From positions 2,418,001 through 2,482,000 of the forward strand of contig JAITYX010000078.1 of the NCBI GenBank assembly GCA_021018815.1: a stretch of DNA of 64,000 nucleotides, written 5' to 3'. Below the pieces are notes generated by a model. The model ran no database searches, was not told the origin of the DNA, and worked only from the letters and a program-made list of their open reading frames with translations. This DNA is from Talinum fruticosum (taxonomy: Eukaryota > Streptophyta > Magnoliopsida > Caryophyllales > Talinaceae). A program made the translations under genes and the position numbers. Positions 11,448 through 22,200 of this stretch are shown here, piece after piece. Position 1 is the stretch's first letter. Every line of letters begins with the position of its first letter.

Positions 11448-12545
11448 CAAATTTCTTAACCTCTAATTCCGGCTCTACCTCTATGTTTTTCCTGGGTTCC
11501 TCTAAGTCTTTCCCACTATTAAGTGTTTTGACACTCACATTTTCTTTTGGATCCTGGAATTGTTGAGATTGTATTTGGGCTTGCAGGTTACTAATTATTG
11601 TATCATTGACAATTTGTCCCTCTTGAACCTCGCTTAATGGTCATCTCCGAGCTTTGGAACCTAAGGTCGAGTCTCCTTTTCTCGGCTATCCATCTTCTTA
11701 ATGATTTACTCTAAAAGATCATTGGTTTTGTCTTGAGTAATAGATTGATCAAATTTTAGGGGTTTTCTTCAAATCCATACCTAAGGTTAGAGTAGTCAAT
11801 CATAAGCGTTCGAGAATGGGTCATGGTTCATTTGACCTTGGTTGGAAAAAATAGCATTCACATGCCCTCTTTGTTGAGTGGGGTATGCATTAGTAGGGTG
11901 CCCCTCTAAACAACAAATTTTACAGAGCTACTGCTTCTTCTCTATGGACCAATTTGTTCAACATAACAGGTAATTTGGAACAACTCGGGTCTCTACGAGA
12001 TAGACCTAAATTGAACTCATTAACATTCCTAAATTGGGTATCTCCCATTCCAAATTGTTGAGTATTTTGCGCCATAATATTAAACAATTCTCTAGCCTGA
12101 CTCGGAGTTTTATAAAACAAGGCCCCTTCACTAGCTTACATCTACCATAGTTTTATTTATTGGCAATAAACTTTCATAAAAATATTGAATCAATAAATGC
12201 TCGGAAATTTGATGTTGGGGACAACTAGCACATAATTTATTAAAACGCTCCCAATATTCAAAAAATGTCTCCCCATTCATTTGTTTAATGCCACAAATTT
12301 CCTTTCTAATTGACCCTATCCTAGATGCAGGAAAATTTTTCTCTAAAAATGCTTTATGAACTTGGGTCCATGTAGTGAATGTTGCGGGGGTATGTAATAA
12401 AACCAATCTTTAGCCTTATCCTCGAAGTGAAAAGGGAAAGGCTCTCAACTTAATTTGGTCTTGGGTGATTCCCTCAAGTTGCATGATGGAACATATAATA
12501 ATAAACTCATTGATAAGACCATATGGGTTCCAAGATAGGCGACGC
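11448..12545 (-). pseudogene. Athila-like Ty3/gypsy gag remnant
   Basis: On the minus strand, about 12540-12410 begins with YGLINEF-like and MQLEGITQDQIKLRAFPF-like sequence in shifting frames. 12406-12131 follows with FTTWTQVHKAFLEKNFPASR, ICGIKQMNGETFFEYWERF and CPQHQISEHLLIQYFYE. This is a typical plant gypsy capsid (retrotrans_gag) sequence of Athila type. The frame 12120-11920 continues with the usual gag tail TPSQARELFNIMAQNTQQFG. Stops separate the pieces. It is cut on its downstream side by the copia insertion at 11443, and its upstream side abuts an LTR-like fragment. Confidence 0.82.
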
Positions 12546-12559
12546 CGATCAAAATGACA

Positions 12560-13108
12560 TAGTTTTGGGTCGTCCAGACTTCTTCCGTGTTGTAGCGAGA
12601 CTCTAGGTGAAAAACCCGGTGTTTTAGGTGAAATGGAACAGGGTGCGTGGTGTCGGACATAAACGTCACCATTTTGAGGAAGAAAGCTTCGTGTCTCGGG
12701 TGGACTTTTTTGGAGTAAAACGCATCGTTTTGATGCTTTTGATCGTGAAACGCAGCGCCAAACGACGTCATTTTGATGTCTTCACCTCCGTGTCCGGGTT
12801 GGACGCTGGTGGTGAAATGCGGTGTTTTAAACCCGAAATCTCCCTATACGTGGCGCCGGACTTCCATTGACTCTAGAGGTTTGACTCAGGCTTGGACCAT
12901 CCGAAAGAAAAGAATTTTTGGACCAACACAAAGCAAAAGGCTATTTATTTGGTGCTAAAGGGTTTTTGTGGTTTATCGGCTTCCATCGCACCAATCGAAT
13001 ACCTTCGTGATCCAAATCCTCTAATAGGACTCCAGATTTCATCATTGTGACAACAAAATAAATTACGGAAATAAAAGAGATAAGGATGACATGTTTTAGG
13101 TGTCTACA
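12560..13108 (-). repeat. Partial gypsy LTR starting TGTAGACACC (minus strand)
   Basis: Read on the minus strand from 13108, the sequence begins TGTAGACACC and then matches, with many changes, the start of the LTR at 56730 on the plus strand. Shared phrases include GCCGATAAACCACAAA, a following AAATAAATAGCC, and TTTCTTTCGGA. It then drifts into a stretch with several cgtttt/aaaacg words and joins gag-like sequence near 12545. I read it as a truncated or diverged LTR of the same superfamily as the 56.7 kb LTR. Whether it belongs to the neighbouring gag is unclear. Confidence 0.6.
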
Positions 13109-13111
13109 CTT

Positions 13112-13665
13112 GATAAGGGCTTTGATCAAATGCAACGCCTTTACTTAGGACCAACTTCTTCCCCGTGCTGAATTTGCCTATAACCGAGCACCGAGCAAGA
13201 CCGCAAATGTGTCCGTTCAAGATTGTGTATGGCATTGGGCCTTTGTCTCCAATTGATCTAACTCCTAGAGCTCTAAAGGAGAGACCATAAGTAGATGCCA
13301 TCAAGCGAGACAACAAATTCGGGAGTTGCATGAGAAAGTGAGATCAAGAATTGAGCATGCAAACTACTCTTACAAAACAAGCACCAATAAGAACTGCAAG
13401 CAAGTGATTGTTAGTGGGGTGATCTTGTATGGATACACCTGAGGAAGGAGCGTTTTCCTTCAAAGAGAAAGTCAAAGCTACTGCCAAGATCGGATGGTCC
13501 ATTTAAGGTACTTGAAAGGGTCAATGACAATGTTTCTACAAGGTGGATTTTCTAGGGGAATATGGTGTTTTAGCCACATTTAATGTTGCTAACTTATCAT
13601 CCTACTTTGAAGACGTTTTGCTTAGGAATTTAAGGGCAAATTCTTTTCAAGTTGGGGAGGATGAT
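13112..13665 (+). pseudogene. Ty3/gypsy integrase C-terminal fragment
   Basis: The plus strand encodes, with frame changes, AEFAYNRAPSKT (about 13165-13200) and FKIVYGIGPLSPIDLTP. After a gap come [31 protein letters not shown] and GEYGVLATFNVANLS (about 13425-13605). It ends with LRANSFQVGEDD before a stop. This is the usual C-terminal end of a plant Ty3/gypsy polyprotein of the chromovirus type. It is opposite in orientation to the gag at 12 kb, so two different elements meet at about 13110. Confidence 0.8.
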
Positions 13666-14990
13666 TGAAAATAACGCTCCCGGGAATGACATACTTGAAA
13701 GAGAGGACCATCCAATGCTAGGACAAGCTGGGCTTTTAGCTTTAACACACCCGTTGCAAGCGCTAGAAGAGTCTATCCAGCCGTGGCGCTACAAAGAGCC
13801 ACTTACAAGCTTGATCGATCAGCCATGAGGAGGAGTTGAGCCTCCAAATTTTGCAAGGGAATACCTTAAGGTGTCTATTTACTTGATACCTTATTGATTT
13901 CCAGTTCAACCAAAGAAAATAAAGAAAGAAGTCCAAACATCAAACAGGATAATCCTGCTGGACTAGTTTCACCTTTGCTCCTTTCAACAACCATAACTTT
14001 TGACTCGAGACTCCAACCATGATGAACAACATACGATTGGAAATCCATCTTCCGAAGCTTTCCAACCATGTATAGCACATCAAATTTGGAGCAATTGGTT
14101 GTGAGATACAAACTTTTAAAGTTAAAGGTTCCTACACTAAAAGCGACTGAAAGGGAAATTGTGGGTTGTTCCTTTCACCATGATACTTGGCTACTTTTTA
14201 GGTTGATATAGTGTTTGTTTTCAGCTTTAGTTGATTGTATCTTGGCCTTTGATAATTTTAAGGTCTTTAGGACCCTTGGATTGGATATATGTTAACCTAA
14301 CTCAAGGCAATATATATATATGTGTGTATGTGTGTGTGTGCCCGCGCACGTGCGCGCTTTGCTTTGTAAAGGGACTTTTGACAAAATAAATGAATTTGAG
14401 TCTTGCACCTTAATCCGAAACCTCTCATACTTGCTTAATTATTGGCCTAGTTGAGATGTGTCTTAGAGTTTAGTTTCGGTTAAGAGTGGTATGTCTTATC
14501 TCTTGGTTGAGTGAGTGCCCTAGTTGATCCTCGACAAGTGTGACTTAGCCAAGGTTAGATTAGCATATCTTGTGTTTGTTGTCATTGTCTTCCGGCCTCG
14601 CTAATGTGTCTCGCTCATTGTCTTTGGTTGTCTGTCCATTGTCACTCGCTCAAGCCTTGTCCTTGGTAGGCAACCCATGTCCTCGGTAACCTTGTCCAAG
14701 CTCTTAGCCTAAACCTTGGTAGCCTTGACGAGTCCTTGGTAGACCACCGTTGTCCTCGAAAGCATAGTCCAAGCTCTCGGTTGGCATTGTCCTTGTCGTT
14801 GGTATAGCCTTGTCCAAGCTCTTGGTAGCCTTGTCTAGTCCATGGTTGTCTTCGATGGCGGACCGGGGGTCAATGGGGTCAATCGACCACCCCTCTCAAA
14901 AAAAAAAAGTTTTTATATAATAGAGAGTAATATGAAAACACAGACTAGTCGAGTTAATAAGAGCCTTAGTACGCAAAAGAGAGGTATGTG
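13666..14990. other. Stretch without genes: element 3' flank, microsatellite and CTTGG-rich imperfect repeats
   Basis: Directly after the gypsy integrase end there should be its 3' untranslated region and LTR, but I could not find a boundary. At about 14310-14360 is a TA/TG microsatellite followed by a GC-rich alternating purine-pyrimidine run (cgcgcacgtgcgcgc). From about 14640 to 14860 short imperfect repeats of the type CCTTGTCCAAGCTCTTGG recur. A poly(A) run lies near 14899. No gene is seen. Confidence 0.5.
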
Positions 14991-15480
14991 ATTTGCAGCC
15001 TCTTGCAAGCAATCTCGCTTTTTTTTCTTCAAAATTTAACTTTTGAACTCCCTTCCTTTTATTTCACTTGTTTTCCCCTTCGTTAGCAACGATTTCTCCT
15101 CTGCTCCGCCCCCACCACGGGCTAGTGGCTGCAGCCCCGCCCCCAACCTCGTTGCAGCATCAACGCCGCCATTGTCGCTGCTGCCCACGCCCACCACTAC
15201 CACCGTGTCACCCCAGTCGGAGTCGCCCTTGCGCTTCTACTCACCCCTCCCTCTCCCACACACTCTCTCTCTTCCAGCCAACCACACCACGGCTAGTGGT
15301 CGTCGGCGCCAGCCCCAAACGTTTGCAGCACATCGCCGCCATTGCCAGCCGCCCGCCCGGTCGCCGGTGGGCACCTCCTCTCCTTTCCCGCACTACACTA
15401 TCTCTTTTCATTTTCGATTTGTAAGTTCACAACTTCTATATTTTTCAATTTCAATTCAATTTAAGGTATAATATGTATGA
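14991..15480. other. C-rich, low-complexity segment upstream of EXO1
   Basis: The plus strand holds a 142-codon open frame (15043-15471) rich in Pro, Ser, Thr and Leu, overlapped by a second open frame. Two similar 'caccacgggctagtgg' / 'caccacggctagtggt' phrases occur at about 15112-15128 and 15285-15300. The composition differs sharply from the AT-rich surroundings. It may be part of an old LTR or an upstream untranslated leader. No domain is recognisable and I do not call it a gene. Confidence 0.35.
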
Positions 15481-15807
15481 TATTAGATTTAATTTCTTTA
15501 ATTTTATCCTTAATTTATGTAATTTTATTGATTTTTTAATTTCACTTCATTCATTCTTTAGAACAGGTTTGATTTTTGTTGTTTAATTTTTATTATAGGT
15601 CAAAATATTTAGATATTTAAAAAAGATAGTTATAGAATCCTCCATTTCTTTAAATTTTAAATGTGAAAATTCACCATTTAATTTATTTTGACCCCTTTCA
15701 TAAATTCCCGAATCAGTCGTCAGGTTGTCTTCGCCGCTCATCTTCCTGGTAGTAGCTAGGTCCATCATAATCCCTACCTTTTCCTTTTTTAATTATATCC
15801 CAAAAAC

Positions 15808-15816
15808 TTTCCCGCC
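15808..15816 (+). promoter_or_regulatory. E2F-type site in the EXO1 promoter
   Basis: TTTCCCGCC is an exact match to the plant E2F/DP consensus TTTCCCGC and lies about 150 bp upstream of the EXO1 start codon. E2F sites mark many plant S-phase and DNA-repair genes, so S-phase control of this gene is a reasonable inference. The 15880-15968 stretch that follows is purine-rich (agggagataaatagagag) and looks like the 5' untranslated region. No clear TATA box is seen. Confidence 0.65.
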
Positions 15817-15968
15817 ATGAAGCCGTCGAATTAAATATCCCGAAATTCTTATTTTAAATCCCCCATTCTGTCTGCTCCGCAACCTTCCCCGGCTCCCATT
15901 GCCATCTCCAATCAGCAACAAAAGGAAAAAAAAGGAGAAAAGGGGAAGAGAGGGAGATAAATAGAGAG

Positions 15969-18900
15969 ATGGGCGTTCAAGGGCTTCTGCCGCTACTGAA
16001 ATCCATAATGTCACCGATACACATAAAGGCATTAGAGGGATGTTGTGTTGCAGTTGATACGTATTCATGGCTCCACAAAGGCGCTTTGTCTTGCAGTGCT
16101 CAACTGTGCAAGGGCCTGCCCACGTCCAGGTTATCCATTTCCCTCCTAATGTTAAATCTGTTTAGTAGAAAAATAACAATTAGCGATGATATCTTGGTCC
16201 CAAGAACTTTTTGGCCAAACCCCATTCAGGGCAACTATGAATTAGGGATGTGATTGGGTCCTGCTGTTGATTTGAATGTTTACTTTAGGGGAATTTTTGG
16301 CAACATTTTGGGATTGTGAACAAATTTAAGTTCCTTGTCGGTACAGAGGGGAGCGTTACACTTAAAACCCTAAAAAGCCACCTTTTGGTAGTTGATGATT
16401 TGGTTAAGCACATTTAGAATTGGGCAAATGAGGATGTTTCTTTTTCCGTGATTGCTTAATGGATGCTCTAATCCTTTTTTATGATCTATACTATGTGCAA
16501 CTTGATATGTGTTACTGGTTCATCTTGATTAGGCTCTCTTCGTAATTTAAATCTTATGACTAAGGCTGTATGCAATTAATCTCCATACCTGCCTTGAATA
16601 TGCCTTTGGGGTACTGATATGGTTGAGATCTCAGACGGCAATTATTTTCTCATAATTAAGCTCAGGGGTGAGGTGATAATCTTCATTTTGGCGTGTTCTC
16701 AGGTTTAAGTACCAAGTTTTAATGCCTGAAAAATTCCAACAGTAATGGATGATAAACTTAAGCTTAGTAATTATTATTCAGTAGTGGCAATTACATTCTC
16801 ATAATTAAGCTCAAAGGTGATACACTGAGAGCTTCAGCATGGACATGAGTGCACTCATTTTTGTGAAGAGAAAAAGCTATTATAGTCACTGACAAGTCAA
16901 GGATCTCTTTTGCAGTTTTATGTTTTGCATGCTATTTCTGATGTTTATTTTGCGTACAAGACCAGGACTGAGCAAAAATTTAGAGAAAAGAGGAAGGAAC
17001 CCCATGAAGGGGTGCAATTATTTTCTCCATCACCTAATGTTTCTCTTTCAGGCACATTGATTATTGCATGCGCAGAGTAAACATGCTACGCCATTATGGT
17101 GTGAAACCTATTCTCGTGTTTGATGGTGGTCTTTTACCTATGAAGAGCGAGCAAGAGAATAAACGTGCAAGGTTGGTTTCAATCCATCTTATTCTTTGCT
17201 TCATTTCATTTCATATCTTGTTGTGTTACCTTCTCCTCCCATTTTAAAATGTTCTGGTATTGATGACTAGGCGGTTGTAAGTGCTGTACCTAGAGTAGCC
17301 TTTTTCATCAAGTTTTGTTGATTGATGATAACTGTATATGTCAAAGTTCTTATATAAAATTTCATGATGTGTTAATGCCTTTTCTTAGCTGCTTGCCTCT
17401 GAGAAACTGAGATGCTACTATATTTTCATGATTTAGCAATCCTTGAAATTTTGTATTTGTGTTATATCTTGCCGAGCTCAGACAGAAACTTTTATGAATC
17501 ATGAGCTTATAACACCAATTTTTATTGATATGCATAAATTGCATTCTTGCTGTGTCCTTTTTGTAGCCTTGTGGGTTAACCTTTCAAGTAAAATCATTGA
17601 TCACCCAACTGCAAGTTTCACATTGCATTAGTTTTTGTGTGCTCTTATTCTCTTTCTACAGGATGACTTCTTGCCTTCTGACTTCTGAGAACATGGCAGA
17701 GGGGATTCACATCTATTTCAGCTTATACTAAAAGCACTAACAAATTTTCTTCGAAGCACAAATCTTTTTCTTGTGAATGTATGGCCTTTCTAGTCACTAG
17801 CAAATTTACGCTGGATAAGCATGCATGCTGATTTTGTTGTAGCTTGCAAATTCTACTGTTGGATGGTTCTTCAACATTATGAGCGAACAACTCCTTTGAA
17901 TTTAGATAAATTAGTTCCATGATTTGAGTAATGTTTAAGACCCATTTGTTTGAGTTAAAAGGAACAGAAGAAATGCTTATTCCATTTTGTGGAAGGAAGG
18001 TGAAAATTACTGAACTTTTTCCTTTTACAGCTATTAGTCAATTCAATGGGAGAGGTCATAGAGTGAATCTAGTAGGACAATCTTTGTAGAATGGATGCAT
18101 CTCCTCCTCCTCCCCCCAACCCAAAATAAGATAAAAGCTCAAAACATATGCCCTCTGGAGAAAGGGACAAAAAGATAGAACCTTCATTTTTCTTCATATG
18201 AGTTAATTAAGTGCCCCAGCCTGTTTTCAAAGAGTTGAAGATCTGTTCATTATGGTGGACCAAGTCTCCTATTGTTTAAAACTAGTAGGGAAATAATCCA
18301 AGTATGATTGGAGCAATTTCTTTGTAGTTGTAGAGGTACTTCTAGGGCTGAAGACATCTACATCCTGCAGCCACCACACCATAAGTAGAGACATTGTGGC
18401 AATGCTATATAAGGAAGTAGACCAGTACACGTCACTTTATCCTACCATTCGAACAAGAAGGTAATGGATTGCTGAATTCCACCTTTTGGACATAGACAAT
18501 GTCTGCTCTGCCTTATAAATTGTTTAGGTTTTTCTGGAGCGTGGGTTTTTCCTATGTAATTTGGTTTTAGTCTCACCATCCGTGTTGATGAGTTGACTGA
18601 AAAAGAATTACTAAAACTGCAGGTCTAGGAAGGAAAACCTTGCACGTGCCATTGACCATGAGTCAAATGGAAACTCTGCTGCTGCATATGAATGCTATCA
18701 AAAGGCTGTTGATATTTCCCCAGCCATCGCTTGTGAGTTAATAAAGGTGATTCAAAATTTGTGACTTTAACTTCACCGATTTGTGGTAACTACTCTTTTA
18801 TATACATTTGCTGGGGTATGCAAGCAAATTTAACTGGGTCCACTGGTCAGCAAGATACTGTGTTTCTGCCCTTCAGTGGAAGAATTTTAGCTAATTGTTC

Positions 18901-19225
18901 TTATTAATTCTCATACACTAGGTTTTAAAGAAGGAAGGTATACATTATATAGTAGCCCCTTATGAAGCGGATGCACAGATGGCTTTCTTGGCAATTACCA
19001 AGCAGGTTGATGCAGTCATCACAGAGGACTCAGATCTTATTGCATTTGGGTGTCCAAGAGTAAGCAACAGTTTTTGCACTTAATATTGTTTTACTGCACC
19101 TCTCATAGTTGCTAGATTGTTTGTTTGGTATATATCGGTACAACACTCATGTAGTTCTTTTGCTGTCATATCTAATGGTGTGATGCAGGTACAAACCTTT
19201 CATCATTATTTGGCCTTTTCAATTT

Positions 19226-19278
<53 letters not shown>

Positions 19279-22200
19279 TTCTGTCTTGGTTTTTTCTTTT
19301 TATGTTTTCTGTCGGTACTACAGAGGACAGAGGACATGTAGTGAGAGGATTGATTCAATATGATCCAAAAGTGCAAGAGCCCCTTCCTGCGTAACCATTG
19401 TTATAGTTGCTCATACTCAGATTTGTATACTAAGTAATAAATGGATTACAAATAGAAATAGGTTTACAAATATCCAGTTATTGCTTCCTGTGCGGAGAAA
19501 GTAGAAATGTTATCTTGATTCCATGGTAGGCACAGGCCATTTCTAACATATTAGGTAGTCTTCTCTCAGCTATGCAAATTGGCAATAAAGTACCTAGGTT
19601 TTCTTTTTTGTTTTTTGGGAGAAAAAGATGATATTTCTTGAGGACAAGGAGAAGCTAAAAGCTGATCCAGGTAGTTTGTCCCCATCAGCTGGGGATTGTA
19701 TGTAGCAGTTGTTAGTCCCATCTCCTAATACTTTAAAAGATTGTTACTAGAGGCACTATAACAATCTATAACATTTCTCTTTGCTTGCCAGTCTTCGTGA
19801 TTATGCCTGGAAGATTTCTGTATCTGATTTTCCTCTCTGATTCCAGCTAAGGTCATCAGCTGTATTTCCCATTTTTCAACTGAATAACATTACTTTCCCG
19901 GGAAGTTTTGGGCTCTGGGCCTCTGAGCTCAAGGTTAGGATTTTTGCGTTTTTGTTGTTGTTTGGGGGGGTGGTTCTCCTGAGTTAAGGCCAACCCATTG
20001 TTATTGCACAAGAGAAATTTGGTGCCTGGATTTGAAACCGGGGTTGTGGCTTGATAGGCATGAGGCAAAGGCCTCAAGGGTGATTTTCCTGTTGATATCA
20101 CATCTCAGAATTGCAGCTCATTATCAATTAGTACTAGTTTTGAAGGAAGGGTTCAATTTTAAAAAACCTAAACAATGCAGTCCTTTGGAAGACTGAAGGA
20201 CTAAAAAATGGATATCTCATCCTGATTTTGTGACCTAGTAAAAGAGTGTCGAAATTTTAAGTTCTACTACACTTAGACCAAGAGTACTTATAGCAAACTG
20301 GAGGCTCTGTACCAAATTGATAGAAAATCATCTGCACCAACGATTTAGGAATACTGATAGCAAACAGGAGGATCTGTACCAAATTGATTGAAAATTAGGG
20401 GAAGAAAATCAGAATTATAAGGGATTTAGAGAGAAGGAGGGAGAAGGATTCGGAAGACGATAGAGGAAAGATGATAGAAAAACAAAGAAGCAAAAGGAAA
20501 AGGGCAGTAACAACAATAACATTTAATCTACATGTGCATATTCAATTGAATAATCATTACCTGGTAACAATAACCTTAAGAATGTCAATTTATAATGCTG
20601 TAACTCTTAAAAAGCGAATAAGAAACTACCTACAAGAATGCTGAATTGAATTGGAAACATTAATTGACTTTTGTCTGCCATATTCAATGTAAACTGCAAT
20701 CAAGCTGCCCATCCATCCAAATTCTAGCCTTCCTAAATTGAAACACAAGTTCAGCAATCATAGGCCTCTTTACAATAAGATCTTTGCATAAAAACTAAAA
20801 TAACCATGGACAAAAAATTTGAAGGTTGTGACAACCTTTAATGGATGAACTTGAATAATCTGCCTTGTATTTCTGAGATTGGAGGACATGAGCTACAGAT
20901 ATGGAGTTTGCTTTGCTATTTGGAGCCTAAAATGAGCTGTACAGGCTTTAGCTGTTTCTGCATTCAAGCTCCTCTTTACTTTGGTGCAAACTGTCACCAT
21001 AGTGTCTTGTTAACGTGGATCACTACTGCCAGCCCCCTCTTCTTCATATCAGCCATTAAACATCAATTTTTATCTTATAAGTCCCTCGAGCTGCTGTTTA
21101 TCAAGTGTCTTTTGTTGCAAATGTGGGATTGATCTTAACTTCTTCCTTTCTGCCTCAATCTAACTAGTCCTTGTTTCAGTAGCATGAATTATCATGCTCA
21201 TGATATTCCATCTCTTTTGGTCAATATCTATTTAGTTAAGGTAATTTATAAAATCCATAATAGGGTCAATAATTGAAAATTTTCTCACAATCTGAACCCT
21301 CAAGCATGTTGTGACACCAATTCCTGAAATCACAGGTTATCCGTGTGTTGATTTCCAAGCAAAGGACTTTTTGCCCAAAACTTGCATGGGAGAGGGCAGT
21401 CTAGGAAGAGGTGAGTGAGAGTCTCATAGGCTTCACCTCACAAAATGGGCAGTAACCATCAACATGAATAAAACTCCTCACAAGGAACAACCCTCATGGG
21501 CAATGTGTTATGACAACCTCCGAAATAGAAAATATTTGTCTTTTGGTTGTGCCTTTGAGCTCCAAATTTTATCCCATGTGCAATCCAAGTCACTTGAACT
21601 TCTTCGGGTGTTTGGATTAGCTAGCGCCTTGCTTAGTTGGCAGGACAATATGCCAATATTCCCATTTAGTTACTTTCCTTCGCCATTTGGAATACCATGT
21701 AATTGTTTGGATTTGCATCTCCTATATTCAAGTGTTTTGTCACTTGAGATAGACTAAAACTTACTTGGACCAATTTATTGACCCACAACCATTCTTCTTG
21801 ATTTATAAGTTCCACCACCTTTGCATCTCCATCTTGGATTGGCAAGGAGCCTAGGTGAGCTTAGTAGCCATTTATCCCACTAAAGTGGAACCGAGGCTTC
21901 CTTACCATTTTAGCATGTGTCATCTCTTAAACTTGCTTAGCCTTAAAAGGCCATGTCAAACAGACTTCTTTGCTTCCTAGAAAGTTGAACTACGAATGTA
22001 CCTTGTCTTAAGCACACTTGCCTCCGAGGAAATTGGAGAATTGATTAGTTTACATTCTTGCTTTATAAGTACAGTGATGTTGTAATTGTGGACCTTTTGG
22101 AAACCCACTCCTTTGTAATGTTTGGGAAGCTCATTCTATTCGAGTGGCTATCTTCCTTTAATTCTCTCTTTGACTCCAAAAGTCACTACATAAGCCTTTC

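Noticed and set aside
15043..15471. A 142-codon Pro/Ser-rich frame upstream of EXO1
   Set aside because: It results from C-rich low complexity, overlaps a second similar frame, and has no domain or splice link to EXO1.
19856..20101. A SINE-like look (weak pol III B-box-like 'ggatttgaaaccgg') in intron 4
   Set aside because: The A box is not convincing at the right spacing, and no poly(A) tail or target duplication is seen.
21300..21520. Possible zinc-finger or LINE tail (DGYCPFCE on the minus strand)
   Set aside because: Only one short CxxC pair and no neighbouring domain.
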